NCBI GenBank assembly: GCA_038503035.1
Contig: JAVSML010024348.1
Coordinates: forward strand, 139,383 to 203,382
DNA: 64,000 bases
Origin: Crocodylus rhombifer
Taxonomy: Eukaryota; Chordata; Crocodylia; Crocodylidae
Direction of reading: 5' to 3'
The position numbers and the translations under genes were made by a program. The notes below the pieces were generated by a model, which was not told where the DNA came from, did not search any database, and saw nothing but the letters and a program-made list of their open reading frames with translations. Below are positions 10,601 to 22,600 of the stretch, piece by piece. Each line of letters starts with the position of its first letter. Positions within the stretch are counted from its first letter, which is position 1.

Positions 10601-13600
10601 TTGCGCCTTTATTTATTTATAACTTAAGAACAACCGGCACAAAATTTTGACCATCCTAGGAAATAGATTAAAATTGGTCCAAGATATAACTACATGCTTT
10701 TAAAACATCATTAAAATAATTCAAAATGTATCTGAATTGGGTACATTGGGTGCCCAATTTTGCCTCCATTGAACGCAGTGCAAAAACTTCAATTAACTTT
10801 ACAAAGATTAGGACTGGGCCCAAAATACTATTGGAGGATTGTTATATGAGGATTTACCATGGTCATTAGTTAAAAATCTTGAATTAATTTTTAATCATGA
10901 TGATTTAGTGCCATTACATATCTAAAGGCTGCCTCACGCTGTACAGTATTTGACTTTTCTTAATCGGGTGAGTTATGTGAGAGTTTCAAAGTTAATGACA
11001 GCAAAGTTTACTTCTGTTCTTCCCAGAAATCCAGTGTAAGAGTTATCTTTGATTGTCCTATAGCAACAAGTGTTAGTTGAAAAAATATGTGCTCACTTCT
11101 GGCGAGGCTGCAGTCAAAGCAAACTTTCATTGACTCCCACTGACAGAATGTAGAGATGTGAAAGTCATGCATGGGATTATTGCAGGGGCATAAAGATTCA
11201 AGCCAGGTAGAGACAGACAACTCCCTGATGGCATGTTCATAAACTATTGTGCTGCTTAGCACTGGTCACAATAATTGTCCTCTCTATTAAAAAATTGCAC
11301 CTAAAATCTGAATTTTATCACCTTGGCTTTCAGGCATAAACCCTTATTGTGCTTTTTTTCCCTGCAAGAACAAAGAGCTGTATATAACCAGAAATCCTTC
11401 TCCATGACAGTACTTTTAGCCTGTGATCAAGGCATTTCTTAACCTTCTCTTGGATAAAGTAAATGGAATCAGCTGCACTTTTCTCACTGTAAGGCATATT
11501 TTCCAGACATCAGATATTCTTTGGTGTTCTTGGATATTCATGGGATATTCACGGTACCTTCTGTAGAGTCTCTAAGGCCATGGACAAGTATTACGTTGGT
11601 AGTGCTAAATATGCCTTGGTAGTGCAACCGAAAGCAAGCACATAGCCATTCAAGCTGTTTATAGGACTACAAAGATGCTTTAAGTTCTACAAAATACTAG
11701 TGGTTACAAAGAGGAACTTCCTGGTTTTGTAGCACTCTGCATAACACCTGTACAGTTTACAAATAGTACTACAGGGGTCTCTAGGACCCCTAGCATCCAC
11801 CATCCACTGCTGTCTCTCTTCCCCTCCAAGGGGGAACCTGGGAGGGAAAGCAGTTAGTTCCTTGGTCGCCTGTCCAGTAGTGAGCTGTCAAGGAGCCCTG
11901 CTTGGGACCCTGCTGCTACCACAGCCACTGTGGCCAGCAGAGATCAGCTGGACTAGGTAGGGAGAGGGTCCCGCACAGCTACGCAGTGTTTTGGTGTGAC
12001 AGCCACTGTGAAAAGCCCAGAAGGAGCCAGTGTTTTGGCCATGGGGTTAGGGCTCCCCCAAAATGGCCTTGTGGCTGACGGAGCACAGGCTCTTGCCAGC
12101 AAGAGCCCATGCTGTGGCAGCTGCAGCAGTATTACTGAGGCCTTGCAGGCAGCCCTACCGGTTGTTGCCACCCTGCCAGGTTACCAGTGATAGCAACAGC
12201 TGGTCAGAGAGTGACAGTGCAGGGGATGATGCCACCTGGAAGCTGAAGCAGCAGCGAGACAGCTCCAGTTACCTCACTTAACAAGTTTCTGTGAGGGCAG
12301 GGGGAACAAAGGAGAAGCACCAAGTCATCACCTGGCTGGAGAGGGCCTTTGAGGTGACTTTGTAGCTCTCTGGCCAAAGGGATTGAATGTCTATATGCCT
12401 CCATAGTGCCATGTTTTCCTGGTGCCAGAAGATGCTGAGACACTTTGTATCACTACAAATGAACATCCGTCCCTACCGTGAATTACATCACCTGTTGAAT
12501 CCATTAGGCTTTTTGCATGAGGCAGAAGTGCATGCAAGCACCTGCTATGTGTATTTTAGTTAAGTAACTTTTGTTGAAGATGCTTTTTGTAAAAGTTGCC
12601 TTGGAGTACATTACTTTACAAGGTGTCTGAGAGAGAGAGAGAGAGATTTTGGAATTTATCTCATTTGCAAAAAAATAAAAGTGTTAATTGTATTCCACTG
12701 ATGGATGGCTTATCGCCAGCATATTAGGTTGAATGGATATTGTCAAATGTTAGCCTCCTCACAATATTAATCTCTGCTTTACTTAGTCTATAACAGTGAT
12801 TCTCAACCTTTGTAGACTTGAGGCACCCCTCTTTACAGTTGAAGCACCCCTTGGAAAATGCCAGCTCTTAATCTTCACTTGTTTTTGACTACAGAAAAAA
12901 CAACAGAACAATTCTTCTGTTGCAGAGAACTTGGGTTACAACAGGTCAGAATGTACTTAATGCTGTGAATTCCTATTTGAAATCTCAGACTATTTTGCGG
13001 ATCATGTTTGAACACCTAACAGTGCTAACATTGTGTGGCACCATGGGGCACTCAGACTCTTTAAAGGATCTCAAGTACCCCAGGGTGCGGTGGCACCCTG
13101 GTTGAGAATCACGGGTCTGTAAGGTGCAAATCTATCCTGCCTTTTACCTGAATTCAGCTTATCATGGCTAATTACTCTTTAGAAGACAAGTGCAAGATTA
13201 GTTGGCATTAATGCCAGGGGCACTGATGCCATCTAGTGTTGAAAGAAGCAGTGTGTCCTTTTAAAATTTGTTTCATCCTTCGAGTTATTGGGTTTAGCAA
13301 GCAAAAGATGAGGGTTGAGAGAGAAAAATTAATAATGTATTCTGCAGTGTTTTCTTTTGTCCATTTTCTTGAAATTCACTTCCTTGTTTATGAATTGTAT
13401 AGTGTGCTTAATTGATCACAATCAACTTTACTTGCTACCTTCTTATTTTACAAATGAGGTGGGAGTCTTCTCTCTCTCTGAAGTATTTTAACCCTGGATC
13501 TCTACTAACTGGTATAATTGACATCAAATTCTGACCCATACACTGCAAGATTATTTTATATTTCTTCACATTACTGTAAGTAGACTCAGAAGTCTAAATT

Positions 13601-16600
13601 CTGCTCCCAGTTACACTATTGTATTGTATTGTATTGTATTGTATTGGAACTGGGACTAGCTTCCTGGATCAAGGACAACAAGAAGTCCTTTTTTAAATAC
13701 ATAGGAGGCAAAAAGAAGGTTCCGGGTAATGTGGGGGCCCTGCAAGACACATTAGGAAATTTGGTCGTCACACCAGTGACAAAGCCAACATATTTAACGA
13801 TTTCTTTGCCTCCATTTTCCTGAGCAGTGACCAGAACAGTCACCCGCTGGGCCCCCTCAGCCCCAGGGGAGGTGCACCTAGGCCAAGGGTTAGTGAGGAA
13901 CTAGTTAGGGAACTTCTGGAGGGACTGGATGTATTCAAATCAGCTGGTCCAGACGATCTCCACCCTCGAGTGCTGAGGAAATTGGCTGAGGTCATTGCAG
14001 GACCCCTGGCACGGCTTTATGAGCACTTGTGGTGTTCTGGTGTGGTGCCAGAGGACTGGAAGAGGGCCAGTGTGGTTCCCATTTTCAAAAAGGGGAGGAA
14101 GGAGGACCCGGGAAACTATAGGCCAGTTAGTCTTACCTCGATCCTGGGCAAGCTTTTTGAGAAAATTATTCTGGCACATATTCACGAGGGGCCAGCAGGG
14201 GACTGAATGCTTAGGGGCAACCAACATGGGTTCATTAGCGGCAGGTCCTGTCAGACCAACCTGGTGGCCTTCTACGACCAGGTCACCAAATCCTTAGATG
14301 CAAGGTAGCAGTGGACATAGTCTTCCTGGACTTTTGGAAAGCTTTCAACACTGTCTCTCACCCTGTTCTCATTAAGAAACTGGGGGACTGTTGTACTGAC
14401 ACTCCATACGGTCAACTGGGTCGCCAACTGGCTGGAGGGCCGCACTCAGAGCGTGGTGGTGGATGGGTCATTTTCGACCTGGGGGGATGTGGGCAGTGGG
14501 GTCTCCCAGGGGTTGGTCCTCGGGCCCGCACTGTTCAACATCTTCATCAGTGATTTGGATGAGGGGGAAAAAAACACCCTGTTCAAATTTGCTGATGACA
14601 TTAAGATGTGGGGGGATGTGGGCACGCTAGAAGGAAGGAATAAGCTACAATCGGACCTAGACAGGTTACAAGGGTGGGCGGATGAGAACAAGATGGGTTT
14701 CAACACTGACAAGTGCAAAGTGATGCACCTGGAGAGGAACAACCGGCACCATACCTACAGGTCAGGGAACTCCCTTCTTGTCAGTACAAAGGCAGAAAAG
14801 GATCTTGGAGTCATCATTGACTCCAAGATGAACATGGGCCAGCAGTGTGGAGAGGCAGTCAGGAAGGCCAACCGCACCTTGTCATGCATCCACAGATGCA
14901 TCTCGAGCAGGTCCAAAGAGGTGATCCTCCCCCTCTATGCGGCACTGCTCAGGCCGCAGCTGGAGTATTACGTCCAGTTCTGGGCACCGCACTTCAAGAG
15001 GGATGTGGACAGCATGGAGAGGGTCCAGAGGAGGGCCACTCTCATGATCAGGGGGCAGCAGGGTAGGCCCTATGAGGAAAGGCTGCGAGACCTGAACCTG
15101 TTCAGCCTCCACAAGAGAAGGCTGAGGAGGGATCTAGTGGCCTGTTACAAACTAGTCAGAGGGGACCGGCAGGCACTGGGGGAGTCCCTTTTTCCCCAAG
15201 CACTACCAGGAGTGACCAGGAATAACGGTCACAAGCTGGCAGAGGGTAGATTTAGGCTAGATATCAGGAGGCGCTACTTCACTGTCAGGGCGGCTAGGGT
15301 CTGGAACCAACTTCCAAGAGAGGTGGTGCAGGCTCCTACCCTGGGGGTCTTTTAGAGGAGGTTAGATGAACACCTTGCTGGGGTCATCTGACCCCAGTAC
15401 CCTTTCCTGCCATGGCAGGGGGTCGGACTCGATGATCTGCTCAGGTCCCTTCCAACCCTAGAAACTATGAAACTATTTTATATCCAGGCTTACTAAGACA
15501 GAATGTCAACCCGTGTGAATAATTGTAGTTCAGCCGAATGGAGCTATGACAACTGAGAATCAGGTCTATTGAGAAAAGATGGTGCACAAAATTATTGAAA
15601 CTGATAATGAAAAGGTCATGTAGGCCATTCATACCATTCTTTGATACTGCAGGATTGTGGTTTACCCTTCCTGTTCGCTCTAGCTGTAAATATCCCAAGT
15701 AGCGAGACTATCACCACTTCTCTGGAAATGTTCTCCACATTTTTTTCCTTGGGATTCAGCCTAATTTTCCCCTCTCTTAGTTCCTTCTTATTACTCCTAT
15801 GTTTACCCTTTTACAACTCTAGCTAGTTCTTGTCATCTTTGTGTTTACAGCCCTCATCGCACTGCTGTCATGTTCTTTTTTTTGTCTTCTGTCCAATGCA
15901 TCTTCTAATCTCTTCTACCTGACCATTTTTGTTGCTATTGCCTGAGCTCTCTGAACTTTGCCAATATCTTTCGTATAATGAGGCATCCAGACATGAACTA
16001 AGTTTTCACTAATGGAGATATTTTTAAGTTCCATGACAGAAAACTACTCTGTTTGAAGCAAACATATAAGCACTTAAAGGCTCTGCAGACTGTTGACACG
16101 ACAGTGAGATAGGAAGCATTGATATATGAATTATTTTAGAGTCTAGTCATGTTTTTGCATATCAAGAGTTTAAAGGGCAGGAAATGTTTATAATGCTTTG
16201 ATTATATATTGAAAACATGCTTTTGTAGAAGTGCCAGAGCTTTTCAAGGACTCAACTTTGCTAATGCATGTATTTGACTGTTGGATTTTGAATCAGAACC
16301 CTTCCTGTGCCATCAAACTTTTCTTACAGCCTGGATATCCATGTATTTGCTTAGCCACTCTTTGCATGTCTTCTGTATTTAATATTCATAAGTTTGCCTT
16401 TCCTGAATATTGTTCCCTAGGAGGATTCTTGTGGTTACTGAGTGTTTGTCGTCTTCCATCTACCAAATAAATTGTAGTCTCTCTGGCTTTGATTCCTGGA
16501 GATTTCCATCTTCTTTTCTGGATAGCTTTGAAATTAAGAGGTTTTTTGTAATCTCTAATGGATCTTAGCATTTGTTATAAGGAATTTCTATATAATTCCC

Positions 16601-19600
16601 AGAATTTTCCTGAGATGCTTGCTTCTACAGGCATATTAGCTTTACAAGGTATATTATTAGAAGTACATGAACTGTATAAATTTGCTATCCTACTTTTATC
16701 CTCCTTTTCTATTCCCACAGCTGTATAATAGAAATAATATTCATTGCTCCAAGTCAGAAATGTGGCTAGTTAAAATCAAGATTGAAATGCTTCTGAAAAA
16801 AATCCTTCTATTATATATTTTTGGGACTATTAACATTTTGATGAAAATTGTATTCAAACTTGAGTCTTTTTGAGCATCCCTAATAATATGACATGGAGGT
16901 AAATTATAGAGCAGTACAAATCTATAGCTAGTACTTGCTAATCTCAATGTTTAACATTTCATAGGAATGAGTAAGTATTTCTTTTCAGCATGTATGGGTC
17001 TCTGAGCCTTAGTTTGCACACTAGGTTTAAGTAAAATGATATATCAGCCTAGTTTAATTTGAATCTGTGTCAGAGTTCACTTATAAATTCGTGAACTGTA
17101 ATGAACCATTTCATAAATCCCGGGTGACTGTTGAGCATATAATGAGATCTGTGACGTGTTTGTTCATATGTTGTTCTCATTCAGTGAAATTGTATAAGAG
17201 GTACTTTGTAGTGAGTAGTAAGCAAACTGCTCAACAGAACAAAAATAATTTTGTGTACAGAGCTTTGGTTTGACACAAGCAAGCTGTGGTGGCATTGTGA
17301 AAAAGGGTTAAGTCTAGTTCACCTCCTGCCAAAGGTTGTGATTTACTGGAAAAGAAAAACAAATTCTTGTAACTTTAAGAACTCGGATTGATCTGGCCCC
17401 TAAACTATACAGAATATATTTTAAATCTCAGTCTGGGTTTTATAGGTGCATGTACACGTCGCCCTGTGGCGATGCAGTGATGTGCTACGCTGCCATATGG
17501 CACGCTACAGTGACTTAGTGAGCATGCGGGTCTACACGTGATCACGAGCTATGTCACTGTAGCGGCGCTGCTACGGTGGCGTAGTGGCGAAATCTAGTTG
17601 TGCACACAGTGCAGTAACCATCCATACTGTGCCATGCTTTAGTACTTTGAAAAGGAAGTACTAAAGCATGGCAACATGTAGATACTCCCAGTTTGTTTCT
17701 TTCATAGTAGTAAGAGGAGAATATCTTTGATAAGATTTTCCAGCCCATCTGAAACACATTATTCTCCTTGTAGGCTGATTGAAAGTTATCTTGTTAGTGG
17801 CAATAATCAATTGGGCTATATTTTAGTGAATTTTAGAATAATATTCATATTCTTTTTTCCTTCCTTTACATTCTGATATGTTTTTATTTGCTGGTATTTT
17901 GGCGTATGTATTTTTATGTGTGTATTCCATGTGATGTTCGTGTACTTTCTTCTTGTAGAGGTGCACTGCCCTGTTTTCCAGAAACCAAAGGGTGTGATGG
18001 TGCATCCATTGAATTGTGGACAGGAGCCATCTAAATATGGAACCGTGTGCCAACTGAGCTGTCCTCATGGCTTTGTCTTGTCTGGAGCTAGAGAACAACT
18101 AAGGTGCATTTCTTCTGGGAGTTGGAGTGAAGATGTCCAGAAGGCTTTTTGTAAAGGTAAAGACCTGAACAATAATTTCCATTTACAAGTATTTGTGGGA
18201 TTGAAAAGAAAAGGAATGCAAGATAATCATATAAAGATGTGCTTGAACCTGGCAGATAGAGCAAATAAAATGGGCTCTAAAAAGCACTGGTTCTATTATC
18301 ATTGCTTAACTGTAGAATTTTAGCACTTAATATTATGTAATTTAATAGTTTATAACAAAAATTTAGGTCTTAGAAAGCTTGTTCAGGTACATGTATATGA
18401 TGTTCCTCACTGGCAGTATGCTCTCTTGAGACCCTTCTTAGATGTACCTGTTTTGTTTGTGTTTGTGATGATTGAAGGCCTTAGCTAAAGACAAATTGGA
18501 AATTTAAGATTGGAGATCAAATATTGATCAATTGATCTTATTGAGTGTCATCCTCAATGAAATGTCATGGAGTTCTAGATCTCCTACCAACTCTGTGTTA
18601 TGAAAGAAAACTTCTATTTCTGTACCAGCTGCCGTGGGCTATTTATTTCCTGAGAGATAGCTGAGCTATCTCTGGGATTGAGCACTACCCCTATTTAACA
18701 TCACAGAGCAATATTGCACGAGGCTAAGAGTTAACAGTGCAACATGTGATATTTGGCCAAAACTGCGTGGAGAGTTTAGGCAGACAGAATGTGATTACAT
18801 TAAGTTTGTTTTCAGCCAAGGATCTGCATAAACACCCAGCTCTGAAAAAATTTAGACTTTTTTTTTTAATAAACATACAGTACAAAGTTTAAGATTGAAT
18901 GACTTTGCTTTCTTCCTTAATCAGAAATTAAGGAAAGGTAAAGTCCCTGAGAAAGCACAGTGTATGTCTGTCTGTCCCATCCTGCGACTGGAACTGAGGG
19001 TCTCCAAATGGAGGATCTCACAACCCACAGGCAGGCAAGGGCTCTTTTATATTCTGTGCTGCCCTTCTAACATAAACAATAAAGAAAACTAAATCATGTC
19101 AGCTACATTGCTACAGAAATCAACATGAGATCTTTGATCCTGAATGACTGCAAAGTGATTAGGAGTTCAGTTTTGCTTTTTTCTTTAAACATAGCACAGC
19201 TAACAGCACGATGTTTCCTTGCACCATGGTCTGATTCAATGTTATCTCAGAAGGAACAAGTGCTACCTACTGAACCAGCAGCTGCTTGTCTGCCTCTGAG
19301 AAGTCTTCCCTGCAAATGTGGGCTGGGCAGAGCTAGTAACATCTAACAGAATCACCTCATGAGGCTACAGGCCAACCTGGTTGGATCAAGATGAAGCACT
19401 GTGCATTGGGACCAAGCATGTGGAGGGTGCCATGACTAGCAGTGATATAAAAGCCTAAAATAACGAGAGTCTTTGAAGGCTATGCCTTCTAGTAATAATG
19501 AATGCAGTTGTGATCAGCTACATGTTATGAAAACATGTCCCTGCTTTAGTTCTCTTTATTGTTTATTCTTCAGCCAAAAGATTTGACCTATTTAAAATAA

Positions 19601-22600
19601 TCAGTTTCCTTTCTGGTTGTTATGACCCCTCTTTCAGATTTTCACTGTTAACTGGAACTTGCTACAACAGAAAGTCTGTAGTCTGGGGAGCATGAATCAC
19701 AATTGGAATGTGTTTAAAAGACCATACTTTATATACAAGTGTCATCAGCATGGGTCAGAGGAAGGCAAAGGAGATTGTATTTACTGCTTTTGCAGTTGTT
19801 ATTATGGAGTTTTAATCGCCAGAGTTACGTCTTTGCTGTAGATCTATATCTATAAATATGTAAGTGGAATCAGTTCATATGTTGCTTTGGAGTCTCCTGG
19901 GCATAGAAGGGCTGAGAGTTAAATTCTGCTGTCCTTGCCTAGTGAGACTGGAGCCCATTTATCAAACAGCATTACAGTAATAAAAAAAAAAAATCGTACC
20001 ATGATGTTTTTCGAGGCTCCATGCCAGCAGATAATAAAGTGCCCTACATTGTCAAAGAAATTTGAGGTTTAATTGTTGGCTGTGCCATGTGTGTTGTACC
20101 CAGTGTTAGTTATGCAGTGGCTCACTAAAGCCTCTCAGCTATTGTCACTTATATAAGTACAGGACTCAATTTGTCGTAGGTGATGCTTTTGTTTAGACTC
20201 AGAAATTACTTTAAGGAACAGCTATGGAAAATTATGTTGGCAGTTTAGTCAGAGCTCCTTTACTTATGAGACTGTCATAGACCCTGGCCCAACGTGGTGT
20301 TAGACCCACTGTGCTGTTGCTCAATGTCAGTATGCCATCACAGGAAAAAAAATATTTTTAAGAGCAGAAGTATTTGGTATGAATGTATATAGATTACACT
20401 TGGGTCAAAGAACAGAAGAATATGGTAGCCTTTTAATTCATAAATAAATGTGTTATTGTAAGAGAAGACAAACCATTGGTCTGTTATTATTTATTATTTG
20501 TCATATGGCAATACTTTGAAGCCAGGGCTCAGGTTAAGAGATGCTATACAAAATGTACCCAAGAGGGTTCCTGTCCTGGCGAGATTACAGTATAAGTATA
20601 AGAATGTGGACAAATGGATGTTAAAGCAAACAAACAGGAGGAGCACAAGGAAATAATGGTGTGTTACTATTAGATATGAAGAACAGTGGTTGCAGCAAGC
20701 CAGCTGCCTACCTGTTATAGAGTTTTTATGGCTGTTATCTCACTTACATGACTGGTTTATGTCTTTTTCTGACTCAGATACTGAAGCTCCTCAAATCATA
20801 TGTCCAGACAATATAGAGGCCACAACTCTGGAACATCAGAACTCTGCTAATATTAGCTGGCAAATTCCAACAGCCAAGGATAACTCTGGAGACGAGGCAA
20901 GCTAAAACCTATATGCTTCATTTGATGCCGTCCTTTCTTAGCTAGCTATTTTAGTTTTCCTCAATGCCATTGGACTTCTCTGTTTCTTGATAAGCATGAA
21001 TAAAAATATCTGTTGAAAGCTGAGTGTCTGCAGAATTCAGACTTTTTCTGCTTATCAGGTGTATTTGCTCACAGGATACCCAGTGCAGTGTTTAAGTACA
21101 TAAACTCTTCTTGTTCAGCTAATTTCTGAGAAGGAGCTTTTGAAATATAAATCAGTGTATTAAACTGGATCTCCTAAGCCCCAGGAAATAAACCTAATCA
21201 GAACTCTTTGGGGCTCAAAGAGGGTACACAGTGATAATAAAAATTCACACCAGCATTTTAAAAGAAATAGAATCCAATTTTTTACTACATTCAAGTTTCA
21301 GGTACAGACCAGTGATATTGACAGAAGGCAGGGGGAGGCCTGTGCAGGATTCCGATAACAGTTTGCTCCCACGAGTGATACTTCCCAATTTACAGATCTG
21401 GTTTGGGGAAACATTGCTTCCCATGTCATGTGAATACAAATGGTTTAATTCAATTTTCATTTATGCCAAGGTCCCTCTACACAGTTCCAATCATGTAAAG
21501 CATCCTCAAGGTAGGTGTAAATGTAACATGCTCCCACTTCAGAGTTCCTGTAAGCTGCCAGTGATACAGCATCCCTAGAGTAAATGGGGATCAGATTCAT
21601 TTGAATCTGTAGGCCTTAATTTTAAAGGATTACTTTTATGTGCCTATGTCCTAAAACATAAATACCATTGTAACTAATCAGGCTTGATTTTAAGTAATGG
21701 TATCTTCTCCTTTACCAGCTCTCCATTCATGTTACTCCGGCTTTTACACCACCATATCTTTTCGCAATTGGAGAAGTTCCTATCACCTATACAGCAGTTG
21801 ACAAGTCTGGCAATGAGGCAAGCTGTACGTTCATTGTCAAAGTTATTGGTAAGTGATATTCAGAGACATAGAGGAAGGATTTTAGCAATGATAAAATGAT
21901 CTCATTTGTGCAGAGAGAGGCTCCATTCCAACAGGACACTGAAGCATGCACTTAATTTTAAACATGTGAATAGTCTTGTTCAGTTCACACACTTCAAGGG
22001 AGACACATGCTTGTGAATCCTGCTGAATTGGGGCCATACTCTGCCCGGCATGTGGGTGTTGCTTTTAAATATTTTATGCAGGTTGTTTTTGGAGGCATTG
22101 TTTGTTCAGAATTGGGGGCTTCCCTTCAAGTTGCAAAAAAGTGAATTAATATAACAAAACATGGACAACACTGTGGCTCATTGTATTGGTATATTCTCTT
22201 GGCATCTTTTTCCTGACTGAAAGACTGCCAGTGTCACGGAGAGCTTTAAGGACACCCACACATTTCTTTAGAAATAAAACTTGCAAATAGTGGTTTGCTT
22301 AACTATTGATGATATTCTCTATCTTTTACTGAACAGTCTTTAGAACAAAAAACCACTCTTTAGGAAGTTCATAGAGTGAAATGAATCATGAATACAGCTG
22401 AAGGAACTAAAGCAAATATGCATTATTTGAGTAAATATTCTTGAATCCTTGTTTTGGGTTATTAATTCCTTGCCAGTGTTGTTGCTGCATAAAGCAGAGA
22501 GATGGTTTTCTGCTTTGTTAGTTGAAGTTTAGCAGTGATGGAACACTTTCACTTCTTGTTTTCATATGGGAAAATTATGCTTGACAGAGTCCTTTAAACC

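Larger units (their letters stand above)
9878..17958. other. SVEP1: SVEP1 intron 3 (8.1 kb, longest in window)
   Basis: It carries an ancient-repeat-like patch near 10735-10835, a GC-rich block of unknown origin (about 11765-12300), a hAT-type MITE (12794-13114), a TATTG microsatellite abutting a 1.8-kb CR1 (13617-15477), and inverted repeats at 17448-17680. No exon-like ORF flanked by splice sites was found. Confidence 0.8.

Noticed and set aside
14453..15355. 300-codon open frame as a possible host gene
   Set aside because: Its sequence is CR1 reverse transcriptase, including FADD, and it ends in a CR1 3' tail.
20969..21718. A possible GT donor for exon 5 further downstream
   Set aside because: The frame reaches a stop just after the GC donor (gaggcaagctaa), so a later donor cannot be used.
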